Assembly: GCA_947496705.1 (NCBI GenBank) | Contig: CANMDW010000008.1 | Location: 113,931 to 177,930, forward strand | DNA length: 64,000 nucleotides | Source of the DNA: an uncultured Aquimarina sp. | GTDB taxonomy: Bacteria > Bacteroidota > Bacteroidia > Flavobacteriales > Flavobacteriaceae | Direction of reading: 5' to 3' | Part shown: in pieces, positions 29,113 to 38,607 of the stretch | How positions within the stretch are numbered: the stretch's first letter is position 1 | Layout of the letters: each line of letters starts with the position of its first letter | Made by a program: the position numbers and the translations under genes | The notes under the pieces: model-generated | What the model was told of the DNA's origin: nothing | The model's database searches: none | Seen by the model: the letters and a program-made list of their open reading frames with translations, nothing else

Positions 29113-30155
29113 ATTCGGGTTAGCTTTATAGGGTATGTTTGTCCAGAATTCCATTGTGCTACATACATATTGTCATCTTCATCTACACACACATCATGAG
29201 GGTGTTGAAATAACTTGATTGTCTGATACAATTCTGCTAATGAATTATTCTTATATATTGGCCTAGTTGCGCCAGGACAGGATACTACTTCATTCTTATC
29301 ATTCATAATCAAGAGAAACCCAGAATTATCATGGGTCGCTTCTCTGGATTTTAGAACAGCAAAATAAATTTCATTACCATGAATTACAGGCCGGCATATC
29401 AGAGCTCCCCGAACTTCTATAGATGATAGATAGTTACCATCTAAGCTAAATCTCTTCAATTTGTTTTGTTCTCTTGCTGTTATTAAAAGTACTGGATTTG
29501 CTGTATCTCTTTGATCAAGACAGATACCATGAGCATTTAGAAATTGATCATTTTCTGTTCCTCTTCCTCCAAAAACATTCAGAAGCTCTCCTTTATGACT
29601 ATAATGCAATATAAATTGGTTTCCATAGCCATCTGCTACATAAAAATCTCCATTTTTTAAAACCGTAGTTTCTGTTGGTTTGAACTCTTCTCTACTTGCA
29701 TATTTTCCTGTATCTGCCGGATAATCAATGGTCATTATTTCTTTACCATCAATGGTGGTTTTAATAATCTGATGACGTTCATAATCTGTGATAAATAAAA
29801 AGTCTTCTCCATTCTCAACCGACAGGGTTAATCCATGAGCTCCCGGGTAGGTAGTTCCCCACGTTTCCATTAGTTTTCCTGATTTATCATACACAATAAT
29901 ATTATTTTTGATATGATTGGTAAGCATCACAATTCTCCCTTTAGAGTCCTGAATGATTTCGTGACAATCCTTTACCGGAACTTTTTCTGCTTTCAAATTC
30001 CCCCAGGTCATATCTACTTTATATTGGTGGGAATTATGCCCTATAATCAAATCTTTATGATTATTAAAAGTATATGCTCCAGAATACATCGGTAAAGTAA
30101 GTATCCCGGCAGAAACGCATACTGATTTATGTAGAAATTTTCTTCTATTCATCAC
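29109..30155 (-). CDS. Tat-exported NHL-type beta-propeller protein
   Basis: 348 aa. The N-terminus MMNRRKFLHKS followed by a hydrophobic segment is a twin-arginine signal, as in the DUF1501 protein next door, so export of a folded, perhaps cofactor-bearing, protein is suggested. The rest forms NHL-like repeats (GAHGLTLSVENGEDFLFITD, NAHGICLDQRDTANPVLLIT, HPHDVCVDEDDNMYVAQWN), expected to give a six-bladed propeller. Conserved His at blade tips (GAHG, NAHG, HPHD) is the arrangement seen in peptidylglycine-lyase-like propellers, but activity is not established. It lies 12 bp downstream of the DUF1501 gene and is translationally coupled (ATGA) to the lipoprotein gene. Confidence 0.8.
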   Translation of the reverse strand: MMNRRKFLHKSVCVSAGILTLPMYSGAYTFNNHKDLIIGHNSHQYKVDMTWGNLKAEKVPVKDCHEIIQDSKGRIVMLTNHIKNNIIVYDKSGKLMETWGTTYPGAHGLTLSVENGEDFLFITDYERHQIIKTTIDGKEIMTIDYPADTGKYASREEFKPTETTVLKNGDFYVADGYGNQFILHYSHKGELLNVFGGRGTENDQFLNAHGICLDQRDTANPVLLITAREQNKLKRFSLDGNYLSSIEVRGALICRPVIHGNEIYFAVLKSREATHDNSGFLLIMNDKNEVVSCPGATRPIYKNNSLAELYQTIKLFQHPHDVCVDEDDNMYVAQWNSGQTYPIKLTRI

Positions 30156-30167
30156 TGTTCAATTTTA

Positions 30168-31640
30168 TTATGCGATAAGGTCTTTTACTACATTACCATG
30201 AACATCTGTCAATCGAAACCTTCTTCCCTGATGTTTAAAAGTAAACTTAGTATGATCTATTCCCATCAAGTGCATTAATGTAGCCTGAAAATCGTGTATA
30301 TGCACAGGATCTTTAACCACATTGTATCCTAACTCATCGGTTTCTCCATAAGTAAATCCAGGTTTTACACCACCGCCTGCCATAAAAATGGTGAAACTTC
30401 TTGGGTGATGGTCACGCCCATAATTTGTATCGGTTAGTGTTCCCTGGCTATAGTTTGTTCTGCCAAATTCTCCTCCCCAGATTACTAATGTATCTTCTAG
30501 CAAACCTCTTTGTTTTAGATCCATAATGAGTGCTGCCGATGCCTGATCTACATCTTTGGCCTGTTTCTCTATTTGGGTAGGAAGGTTGTCATGTTGATCC
30601 CATCCCATATGGTATAACTGTACAAAGCGTACATCTTTCTCTATCAACCTTCTAGCCAATATACAATTAGCGGCATACGTTCCTGGGATCTGAGAATCGG
30701 GGCCATACATTCTAAAAACATGCTCTGGTTCATCATCAATATTCATAGTTTCGGGAACAGAAGTTTGCATCCTATAAGCCATTTCATATTGAGAAATCCT
30801 ACTATTTATTTCCGGATCTCCGGATTCTGTTTCCTGCTTGTGATTTAATTCACTTAAATAATCCAACATTTTTCTTCGATCTGCTCTTGACATTCCTTCA
30901 GGATCCTTTAAAAACAAAACAGGATCTTTACCTGAACGAAATTGTACGCCTTGATGTAGAGAACTCAAAAAACCGTTTCCCCAAAGTTTTGAATACAATG
31001 GTTGGGCATTAGGTCTGCCGGTTCCTCTGCTTAATAAGACAGAAAATGCAGGTAAATTATTATTAAGGCTTCCTAAACCGTAACTCATCCAGGAACCTAT
31101 ACTTGGTCTTCCGGATTGTTGAGATCCTGTCTGAAAAAATGTAATAGCGGGATCATGGTTTATGGCATCTGTCTGCATAGATTTCACAAAGCACAATTCA
31201 TCAACCACTTTGGACACATAAGGCATTAAGCTACTTACCCAAGCTCTTGATTCTCCATATTGTTTAAATGTAAAATTACTGTCCGCCAAAGGAAAATTAG
31301 ATTGTCCAGAAGTCATCCCTGTTAATCGTTGTCCCTTTCTAACAGACTCAGGCAGGTCTTGTCCTCTCATATCTGTTAACGTTGGTTTATAATCAAATAA
31401 ATCTAATTGTGAAGGTCCTCCGCTTTGAAAAAGATAAATTACCTTTTTAGCCTTTGGAGCAAAGTGAGGTAGTTTTAAAGAACTGGTACCCAAATTAAGT
31501 CCTTTTGCCGTATTTGGTTGATTAAACATATGTATTGGATCAATTAGAGAACCTAGAGCAAGGCCTCCCAATCCCAGTCCTGCTTTCTTTAAAAAATGCC
31601 TACGGTTATTATTATTAAAATGTTTGAATAGCTCATTCAT
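30168..31640 (-). CDS. DUF1501 protein, Tat-exported, alkaline-phosphatase/sulfatase-like fold
   Basis: 490 aa. A Tat signal (NNNRRHFLKKAGLGLGGLAL) precedes a DUF1501 domain (PF07394): YLFQSGGPSQLDLFDYKP near residue 70, HMGWDQHDNLPTQIEKQAKD, and VIWGGEFGRTNYSQG followed by NYGRDHHP. The Asp/His/Glu pattern resembles metal-binding sites of alkaline-phosphatase-superfamily enzymes, but no activity has been assigned to the family as far as I know. DUF1501 genes are almost always paired with DUF1549/DUF1553 cytochromes, first noticed in planctomycetes. That pairing is kept here, with a 5-bp gap. Confidence 0.88.
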   Translation of the reverse strand: MNELFKHFNNNNRRHFLKKAGLGLGGLALGSLIDPIHMFNQPNTAKGLNLGTSSLKLPHFAPKAKKVIYLFQSGGPSQLDLFDYKPTLTDMRGQDLPESVRKGQRLTGMTSGQSNFPLADSNFTFKQYGESRAWVSSLMPYVSKVVDELCFVKSMQTDAINHDPAITFFQTGSQQSGRPSIGSWMSYGLGSLNNNLPAFSVLLSRGTGRPNAQPLYSKLWGNGFLSSLHQGVQFRSGKDPVLFLKDPEGMSRADRRKMLDYLSELNHKQETESGDPEINSRISQYEMAYRMQTSVPETMNIDDEPEHVFRMYGPDSQIPGTYAANCILARRLIEKDVRFVQLYHMGWDQHDNLPTQIEKQAKDVDQASAALIMDLKQRGLLEDTLVIWGGEFGRTNYSQGTLTDTNYGRDHHPRSFTIFMAGGGVKPGFTYGETDELGYNVVKDPVHIHDFQATLMHLMGIDHTKFTFKHQGRRFRLTDVHGNVVKDLIA

Positions 31641-31645
31641 GATCT

Positions 31646-34024
31646 TTAACTTTTAGTGATAGTTTCATCCAAATTGAATAACAAACTGGCTAAAGCTGTA
31701 TATGCTTTAAGTTCTCTGAGTTGAATATTTTCAGGAATTTCTAATGTGTTTGATATGGAAATATCTATATTTTCATTTTCGTGCTTGACATATCCCTGTC
31801 TTTCCTCATTGAGATATTCTGATAATTTGTTCAGTTCTGCCTCATCTGGACTTCTAGATGTAATTTTCCTAAAGAGCGTTTCAATTTTTTGTTTTTCATC
31901 AAAAATGTCATTTTGTAATACCTGAACAGCCATAACTGTTGCCGCTTCAATAAACTGAGGATCGTTCATTAGCACCAATGCCTGAAGAGGGGTACTTGTT
32001 TTTTGACGTTGTACGGTACAAAAATCTCTGGAAGCCGCATCAAAAGTAAGCATGGATGGAGGAGGAACAGTACGTTTCCAAAACGTGTAGAGACTTCTTC
32101 TGTATAGCCCTTCTCCTTTATCTGCTATGTATTCTGTAAGGCCAACTCCAGAGGTTGTTTCAGCCCATAGTCCTGGTGGCTGATATGGTTTTACACTTGG
32201 TCCACCAACCTTTTTTACCAATAGTTCACTTACTGCTAATGCATTATCTCTAATCGCCTCGGCAGGTAATTTATAACGTGATCCCCTTGCTAATAATCGA
32301 TTTTCAGGATCTTTCTCCAATACCTCTGGTGTTATTTTAGAATTTTGTTGATATGTAGCTGATAATGCTATTTTTTTAAGCATACGCTTTATATCCCAAC
32401 CCTCTTCCTTAAATGTGGTCGCTAACCAATCTAATAATTCAGGATGTGTAGGAAGCGCTCCTTGATTTCCAAAATCATCTGCAGTCGCGACAATACCAGT
32501 ACCAAGCATTTGTTGCCATAAACGATTAACCATTACTCTCGCGGTTAATGGATTTTTATCGTCAAAAAACCAATTTGTCAGCCCCAATCGATCCTCTGTA
32601 TACTGATCAGAAAATGGCAATACTTTTTCGGGTAATGTATAAGGTACTTCTTCAGCTGGCGCATCATAAAGACCTCTATTTAACAATCGATTTTCCCGTA
32701 TTCCTTTTTCATCTTTCATCACCATTAATTTTACTTCAGTAATAGAATCTGGTATATTGATAAAAGGTAATTCTGTTTTGACTATCTTTTGGTCCAATGT
32801 TACAGAAGGTTCTGGAGTTTCTCCATAGTCCATTCTTCCTTTCTCATTTAACTGATTGAAAAAGCTATACATCCCGTAAAACTCTTTTTGTGATATTGGA
32901 TCATATTTATGGTCGTGACAACGGGCACATTCCATAGTAAGCCCCATAAAAGCTTTGGATGTGGTGTTCGTTCTGTCCATTACATACTCTACACGATATT
33001 CTTCATCTATTACTCCTCCTTCCTGAGTAATCTTGTGATTTCTGTTAAACCCCGATGCTACTATTTGTTCTAACGTTGCATTGTCTATCTGATCTCCTGC
33101 TAATTGCCATTTTACAAACTGATCATACGGCATGTTTTTATTAAATGCATGTATCACCCAATCCCGCCAGGGCCACATTGTACGTTCTAAATCGTCCTGA
33201 TACCCATGAGTATCTGCATATCTTGCAACTTCCATCCAATCTAAAGCCATACGTTCTCCGTACGCATCAGAAGTTAGCAACCGGTCTATTACCTTCTCAA
33301 AAGCGTTAGGCATAGTATCTTTTTTAAAATCGTCTATTTCTGCCAATGTGGGTGGTAGCCCGATAAGATCAAAGGAAATGCGCCTTATTAACTTTTCTTT
33401 ACTAGCTATTATAGATGGAGTAAGTCCTTCGGACTCTAATCTTTTAAGAATGAAGTTGTCAATTTCATTATTTGGCCATTTTTTATCCAATACTTCTGGT
33501 ATCGAAGGCTTTTCAGGAACTTTAAATGCCCAATGAGAATCCCATTTAGCACCTTGTTTGATCCATTTATTTAAGATTTTTTTCTCATATTCATTTAAGC
33601 TAAGATTAGATTGAGGAGGAGGCATAAGTGTATGAAGATCATTAGAATAGATTCGTTTTATCATTTCACTATTCTCGACATCCCTTGGTATAACAGCATA
33701 TCTATCCTTATTTTCTCCTAGTGCAACATAGGCACCACCTTCTGTATCAAAACGGAGTCCGGCTTCCCGAACATCTGCATCTGGGCCATGACAAGTATAA
33801 CATTTATCAGATAATATAGGCTTTACATGAAAACTGTAACTTATAGTTTCAGGTAATTTTTGTCTGGTTTCATTTTTAGATACTTTTGGATCAGAATTTG
33901 CATTCGTACTTTTATCTTTGGCCAATACGATATATTCTTCTTTCGGACTTGACACTATCCATTTTATAAAAACGGCTATTATAAAAGAAATCAAAAAGTA
34001 TAAGACAACATGCTTCTTTTTCAT
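31646..34024 (-). CDS. PSD1-type cytochrome c protein (PSCyt1 + DUF1549 + DUF1553)
   Basis: 792 aa. One N-terminal membrane helix (about 6-24) anchors a periplasmic protein. CYTCH at 75-79 is the heme site of the planctomycete cytochrome c domain, with the possible distal Met in MPPPQ (134-138). DUF1549 follows at about 185-395 and contains CARCHDHKYDP, a second CxxCH (366-370). DUF1553 (about 480-735) has NPLTARVMVNRLWQ and QRQKTSTPLQALVLMNDPQF. Two covalent hemes are predicted. The reaction is unknown; in planctomycetes such genes accompany polysaccharide and sulfatase loci. It lies 54 bp downstream of the glycosylasparaginase gene. Confidence 0.9.
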   Translation of the reverse strand: MKKKHVVLYFLISFIIAVFIKWIVSSPKEEYIVLAKDKSTNANSDPKVSKNETRQKLPETISYSFHVKPILSDKCYTCHGPDADVREAGLRFDTEGGAYVALGENKDRYAVIPRDVENSEMIKRIYSNDLHTLMPPPQSNLSLNEYEKKILNKWIKQGAKWDSHWAFKVPEKPSIPEVLDKKWPNNEIDNFILKRLESEGLTPSIIASKEKLIRRISFDLIGLPPTLAEIDDFKKDTMPNAFEKVIDRLLTSDAYGERMALDWMEVARYADTHGYQDDLERTMWPWRDWVIHAFNKNMPYDQFVKWQLAGDQIDNATLEQIVASGFNRNHKITQEGGVIDEEYRVEYVMDRTNTTSKAFMGLTMECARCHDHKYDPISQKEFYGMYSFFNQLNEKGRMDYGETPEPSVTLDQKIVKTELPFINIPDSITEVKLMVMKDEKGIRENRLLNRGLYDAPAEEVPYTLPEKVLPFSDQYTEDRLGLTNWFFDDKNPLTARVMVNRLWQQMLGTGIVATADDFGNQGALPTHPELLDWLATTFKEEGWDIKRMLKKIALSATYQQNSKITPEVLEKDPENRLLARGSRYKLPAEAIRDNALAVSELLVKKVGGPSVKPYQPPGLWAETTSGVGLTEYIADKGEGLYRRSLYTFWKRTVPPPSMLTFDAASRDFCTVQRQKTSTPLQALVLMNDPQFIEAATVMAVQVLQNDIFDEKQKIETLFRKITSRSPDEAELNKLSEYLNEERQGYVKHENENIDISISNTLEIPENIQLRELKAYTALASLLFNLDETITKS

Positions 34025-34078
34025 CTGTTTAACTTTTTTAAAATTATAAACTTATTCCAGATAGTCTATACTGATTTT

Positions 34079-35083
34079 CTATTTCATTTTAAAATCAGCA
34101 TCTATTAATTCATTATTGATCTCAGCATTCTTTATTGCATAATTAAATCCAGGGCGTAAGCAATATGAGCCATATTCCCCTTTGGTATTGAGTGCGATAA
34201 ACCCAACTTGTAAATATTCTAAATCTGCATGGTTTTTATGTATTTTATAAATTCGTTCTACCACTTCTTTGCATGCATGATAAGGCGATTTTCCCTGACG
34301 CATTAATTCTACCACCATTGCACTTCCTGCCGTTCTGATAACAGCCTCACCTAATCCTGTTGCTGCAGCTGCACCCACTTCATTATCCAAAAACAGTCCA
34401 GCCCCTATTATTGGAGAATCACCTACTCTGCCATGCATTTTCCAGGCAGCACCACTGGTAGTACAAGCCCCGGATAGATTTCCATCCTCATCCAGTGCCA
34501 ACATACTTATGGTATCATGATTTTCTATATTTATTATTGGTTTGTAATTTGATTGCTGCAACCATTCTTCATACGCTTTTTTCGACTCTGGAGTGAGCAA
34601 TTCCTCTTTTTTAAAACCTTGTTCTATGGCAAATTGAAGAGCTCCTTGACCCGTTAACATGATATGTGGGGTTTTTTCCATTACTTTTCTGGCTACAGAA
34701 ATCGGGTGTTTGATGTGTTGTAAAAATGAAACTGCCCCACAATTACTATGATGATCCATAATGCAGGCATCTAGTGTTACATTTCCTTCCCGATCGGGAA
34801 AGCCACCCAAACCTACGGTTTGGATTTCGGGATTTGCCTCTGCTGTACGTACTCCCTGTTCTACAGCATCCAGTGCACTCCCTCCTTTATTTAATATCTT
34901 CCAGGCGGTCTCATTGGCAGGGATGCCATGATTCCAGGTGGAGATTACCACTGGTTTTATTACTTCTGTATCCTCTTTCTCTTCTTTAATTTCTTCTTCG
35001 GAGTTTCCTTTTGTATTACAACTCAGAACTGTTAGCACTAAAAACAGTAGTAAATATTGGTATATATAGTTTTCTCTCATCAT
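34079..35083 (-). CDS. N4-(beta-N-acetylglucosaminyl)-L-asparaginase (glycosylasparaginase), periplasmic
   Basis: 334 aa. A hydrophobic N-terminus ending VLSC is a lipoprotein signal. The Ntn-hydrolase pattern is clear: WNHGIPANETAWKIL opens the alpha chain, HDT at 189-191 is the autoprocessing site (Thr191 becomes the N-terminal nucleophile), and the beta chain has GACTTSGAAWKMHGRVGDSP and GAAAATGLGEAVIRTAGS. The enzyme splits the GlcNAc-Asn bond of glycosyl-asparagine after the peptide has been digested. Its presence is strong evidence that the locus handles N-linked glycans. The ATG overlaps the GH92-C stop (ATGATGA), so the two are translated together. Confidence 0.93.
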   Translation of the reverse strand: MMRENYIYQYLLLFLVLTVLSCNTKGNSEEEIKEEKEDTEVIKPVVISTWNHGIPANETAWKILNKGGSALDAVEQGVRTAEANPEIQTVGLGGFPDREGNVTLDACIMDHHSNCGAVSFLQHIKHPISVARKVMEKTPHIMLTGQGALQFAIEQGFKKEELLTPESKKAYEEWLQQSNYKPIINIENHDTISMLALDEDGNLSGACTTSGAAWKMHGRVGDSPIIGAGLFLDNEVGAAAATGLGEAVIRTAGSAMVVELMRQGKSPYHACKEVVERIYKIHKNHADLEYLQVGFIALNTKGEYGSYCLRPGFNYAIKNAEINNELIDADFKMK

Positions 35084-37341
35084 CGATATATTTTATTTGG
35101 TTCTGGTAATAGTGCTTCTAAAAATAAAGCGTCATTTGGAGCATCATCCATTTCAAACTCAAGAATGCCTCCATCGATTATTTCTTTATGGGTAATAAAC
35201 ATGCGGTTTAATGGTTTCCCATTTAGCACGATCTTCTTTATATATGTATTCTTATCTGAAAAATTTTTTGTTCTAACCTTAAAGGTTTTATTATCTGGAA
35301 GCCGCATCTCGGCACTTTCAAATAAGGGTGCAGTTATATGATATGCTCCTTGAGCAGGGTTTACCGGATAAAATCCAAGAGCACTAAAAATATACCAGGA
35401 CGACATCTGCCCGCAATCCTCGTTTCCACAATGTCCATTGGGTTCATTTTTGTATTGTTCTTTTAAAATCTTATGTGTTAACTCTTGGGTTTTTGAAGGT
35501 TGACCCACATAATTATATAGATATGCTACGTGATGGCTGGGCTCATTACCATGTGCATACTGCCCTATCATTCCGGTACTGAAAATGGGTAATTTATCTT
35601 CTGATTCAGGGTAATAAGAAAACATAGAGTCTAATTTTTGAGCAAATCGTTCTTTTCCTCCTGTTTTTTCAATCAACCCGTTAATATCCTGAGGCACAAA
35701 CCAGTAATATTGCCAGGCATTACTTTCGCAGAAATAGGGTGTATATTCTTTGGGTATAAAAGGTTCTATAAAATTTCCGAGACTATCTTTTGGTTGCAAC
35801 CACGACTTCTTATCATTATATACATTTTTCCAGTTCTGGGAACGTTTTATAAAATATGCATAGTCTTCTTCTTTTCCCAGATCTTTTGCAAACATGGCTA
35901 TGCACCAATCATCATAAGCATATTCCATAGTCTTAGAAACCGACCAGTTTTCATGATGTTCTCCAACCGGGATATACCCTAAATCTTTATAAATATCTAT
36001 CTGCCTATCATCTACCATAGCACTTTCTTTACAAGCTTTGTAGGCTAATTCGGCATCAAACTGAAATCCTTTGAAATAGGCATCTACAATTACAGGAACT
36101 GCATGATACCCAATCATCATATTGGTTTCGTTTCCCTGCATAGACCATACCGGTAATATTCCGGTCTCGTTATAATGTGCTAATAGAGATTTGATCATAT
36201 CCGGAACACGTTCCTGCTGAATTATCGTATATAATGGATGTGCTGCTCTGAAGGTATCCCATAATGAAAACGTATCGTATCGATCAAACCCATGAGCATA
36301 TGCAATAGTATCGTTTGCTCCTTTGTATCTTCCATTATGATCACTCAACAATGTAGGTGCCAACATAGATTGATATAGCATCGTATAGAAAATACGCTTC
36401 TTGTCATTATCAATCGTTTGAATTTTTATTTTCTGAAGTTCTTTTTCCCACATCTTTTGTGCTTGTTCTTTATAGTGGTTAAAATTGAAATCTGGAGCTT
36501 CTTTGGTTAAAGATGCTTTAGCGCCTTCAAAATTGGCAGTAGAAAGTCCTGTTTTTATGATAAGTTGTTCCCCTTCTGAAGTATTGTATTTCAAAACAAT
36601 TTTAGTATTTGTTCCTTGTACGGGAAGAGTGGTTACCTCATCATCCTTATAAACGATATATGTTTTAAAAGGTTTTGAGAATTGCATTACAAAATAGATA
36701 CGTTGATCCTTTGCCCATCCTGTAGACATCCGATATCCTTGTATAGTAGTGTCATTTACCTTTTCTATATATGTATCTGTTGGTTTGTCCCAATTTATAG
36801 CATACCCAAGGTCAACATGTATAGCTGTAGCCGAATCTTTTGGAAACGTATACCGATGCACCCCTACCCTGTTGGTTGCAGTAAGCTCTGCTTTGATGCC
36901 ATAATCTAATAAATCTACCATATAATATCCTGGTGTGGCATTCTCCTTATCATGGCTATACCTTGAGAAAGGTTTATAATTGTTTTCTTTTATCTTTTTA
37001 GAAAATTTACTGTTGGTTGGCATGACCAGGATATCATATAAATCTCCAGCTCCTGTTCCTGATAGATGCGTATGAGAAAAGCCAGTGATTATAGCATCTT
37101 TATAAAAATATCCTGCGATCCTGTCCCAACCGGGAATTCCTATATCAGGACTTAATTGCACCATCCCGAACGGAAGTGTAGCCCCGGGATACGTATTCCC
37201 AGGACCATCGGTGCCGATAAATGTGTTTACATAAGAAGTGAATAGTGGTTCTGGTAAGTCATTGTTTTCTTCTTTGAGTTCTTGTTTACAAGACCAAAAC
37301 ATTATTATAAAAATGATATATAAATACTTCGTTTTTTTCAT
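35080..37341 (-). CDS. GH92 alpha-mannosidase C, lipoprotein
   Basis: 753 aa. Lipoprotein signal ending FWSC (Cys18). GH92 landmarks are YVNTFIGTDGPGNTYPGATL (38-57), GFSHTHLSGTGAGD (87-100), LWDTFRAAHPL (360-370), LPVWSMQGNETNMMIGYH (396-413), ESNAWQYYWFVPQD (539-552, predicted catalytic acid Glu539), AHGNEPSHH (596-604) and GNEDCGQMSSWY (639-650, base Asp642). C and D share all these loops closely and belong to the same subgroup, which I would predict to include alpha-1,2-mannosidases. It is translationally coupled to the glycosylasparaginase. Upstream, a 155-bp gap with a 21-bp tandem repeat separates it from the GHL10-like gene. Confidence 0.95.
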   Translation of the reverse strand: MKKTKYLYIIFIIMFWSCKQELKEENNDLPEPLFTSYVNTFIGTDGPGNTYPGATLPFGMVQLSPDIGIPGWDRIAGYFYKDAIITGFSHTHLSGTGAGDLYDILVMPTNSKFSKKIKENNYKPFSRYSHDKENATPGYYMVDLLDYGIKAELTATNRVGVHRYTFPKDSATAIHVDLGYAINWDKPTDTYIEKVNDTTIQGYRMSTGWAKDQRIYFVMQFSKPFKTYIVYKDDEVTTLPVQGTNTKIVLKYNTSEGEQLIIKTGLSTANFEGAKASLTKEAPDFNFNHYKEQAQKMWEKELQKIKIQTIDNDKKRIFYTMLYQSMLAPTLLSDHNGRYKGANDTIAYAHGFDRYDTFSLWDTFRAAHPLYTIIQQERVPDMIKSLLAHYNETGILPVWSMQGNETNMMIGYHAVPVIVDAYFKGFQFDAELAYKACKESAMVDDRQIDIYKDLGYIPVGEHHENWSVSKTMEYAYDDWCIAMFAKDLGKEEDYAYFIKRSQNWKNVYNDKKSWLQPKDSLGNFIEPFIPKEYTPYFCESNAWQYYWFVPQDINGLIEKTGGKERFAQKLDSMFSYYPESEDKLPIFSTGMIGQYAHGNEPSHHVAYLYNYVGQPSKTQELTHKILKEQYKNEPNGHCGNEDCGQMSSWYIFSALGFYPVNPAQGAYHITAPLFESAEMRLPDNKTFKVRTKNFSDKNTYIKKIVLNGKPLNRMFITHKEIIDGGILEFEMDDAPNDALFLEALLPEPNKIYR

Positions 37342-37359
37342 TTGAATGAGTATATCATG

Positions 37360-37422
37360 GCACTCCGACGTTTTTGCACAGCACTCCGAGGTCTTTGCAC
37401 AACACTCCGAGGTCTTTGCATA
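37360..37422. repeat. 21-bp tandem repeat, three units
   Basis: Three consecutive 21-bp units, 37360-37380, 37381-37401 and 37402-37422, share the core cactccgaggtctttgc (the first unit has two changes). The stretch just after it (about 37431-37490) carries an agacctcgtaggtttt segment and a ccgaa/attcgg inverted pair. It fills the only sizeable gap between the GHL10-like gene and GH92-C, in the leader of the latter. Confidence 0.85.
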
Positions 37423-37496
37423 TTACTTTTGAGTAGACCTCGTAGGTTTTAGATACCGAAATGAATTCGGCACAAGCCTGTGAGGGCTAGATAATA

Positions 37497-38606
37497 TTAT
37501 TCTTTAGAAAGCTTTATTGCTTCAAATTGTTCTTCTGTTATTGCATTTCCATCAAAAAATGATATTCCTGATGCTCCATTATCTTTTGCTAATTGTATAG
37601 CCTTCGATACATCTTCTGCACTCATGGGAGGCAGATATATTCCTGTGTGTAATTTGGTTTGTTTTCCCTCCAGATCTTTAAGACCTTGTTTAGTTGCAAA
37701 ACCTATCCAATCTACTTCTTCATTATAAAAATTGTGATATATCATAGGTAGTACCTCATCTATATTCCATTTATCCCATCGTTGTCGTACCATGTGATCT
37801 GCCATTTCGGGGTATGGAAATACGGCTGCGGTTAATTTCTTATCATACTTGTGCGCTATATCATAGGCTTCATCTACTACTCTTTTGATCTGATTAAGTC
37901 TGAATTGCTTCCACTCCATATCAATTGCAGTATTCTTGACTTCTTTAGGGTTTTTGTGATGTTCTTTTTCAAATGTTTCTAAACACACATCACAATAGCA
38001 AAAATCAAACTCGGGTAATTCTTCATCCTGTATTAAGTTATATTTTGGCAATAATCCTATAGGCAAGAATATATCTGAATATCGAATATAATCTAAATGC
38101 ACACTTGTAATACCTTCTACTTTTGCCAGGTTTTCAACTAACCCTAAGATATGATCCCGGGACTCTTTTCTGGTTGGGCATAACCATTGATAATACTCGA
38201 CATAGGGTCGGGTATCATAACACGATTTTCCTTCTTTACTCACTGCATACCATTCGGGATGTTGCAATGCTATTTCATCTCCCGGTCTATTCATTGTAAA
38301 CATCCAGGCGTGTACTTCCAGCCCTTCTTTTGTAGCTAAAGGCGTTAGTTTTCTTAAAACCTCAGTATCTGCCAGAGTGTTGATCAATACTGCATCTATT
38401 CCATTTTCTTTATATTTTTTGAATTCGGCTTCATATTCTTCTTTGGATTTTGAAGGGTCGGCGGTAATCCATGTCCAATATTTAAATGAGACTGTCTTTA
38501 TCTCTGTCACAACTCCTTTTGTTATTTTTTCTTCTTTTTCTTTTTCAGACTTACAACCTATACCAATAAATATGCTACATAGAAATATGATTCTAATTAC
38601 TCTCAT
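37497..38606 (-). CDS. GHL10-like TIM-barrel putative glycoside hydrolase, lipoprotein
   Basis: 369 aa. Lipoprotein signal ending FIGIGC. The barrel resembles the family-10-like glycosyl hydrolases (GHL10/YngK type): NGIDAVLINTLAD, EVHAWMFTMNR, ITSVHLDYIRYSD (the Asp-Tyr-Ile-Arg-Tyr strand motif), KLTAAVFPYPE, EVLPMIYHNFY and GISFFDGNA. Four cysteines (in FCYCDVCLE and nearby) may bind metal or form disulfides. The family's substrates are poorly known. Within this locus a role on the chitobiose core or peptide-linked remnants is possible but not demonstrated. The gene starts one base after the stop of the CBM9-like gene. Confidence 0.75.
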   Translation of the reverse strand: MRVIRIIFLCSIFIGIGCKSEKEKEEKITKGVVTEIKTVSFKYWTWITADPSKSKEEYEAEFKKYKENGIDAVLINTLADTEVLRKLTPLATKEGLEVHAWMFTMNRPGDEIALQHPEWYAVSKEGKSCYDTRPYVEYYQWLCPTRKESRDHILGLVENLAKVEGITSVHLDYIRYSDIFLPIGLLPKYNLIQDEELPEFDFCYCDVCLETFEKEHHKNPKEVKNTAIDMEWKQFRLNQIKRVVDEAYDIAHKYDKKLTAAVFPYPEMADHMVRQRWDKWNIDEVLPMIYHNFYNEEVDWIGFATKQGLKDLEGKQTKLHTGIYLPPMSAEDVSKAIQLAKDNGASGISFFDGNAITEEQFEAIKLSKE

Positions 38607-38607
38607 A

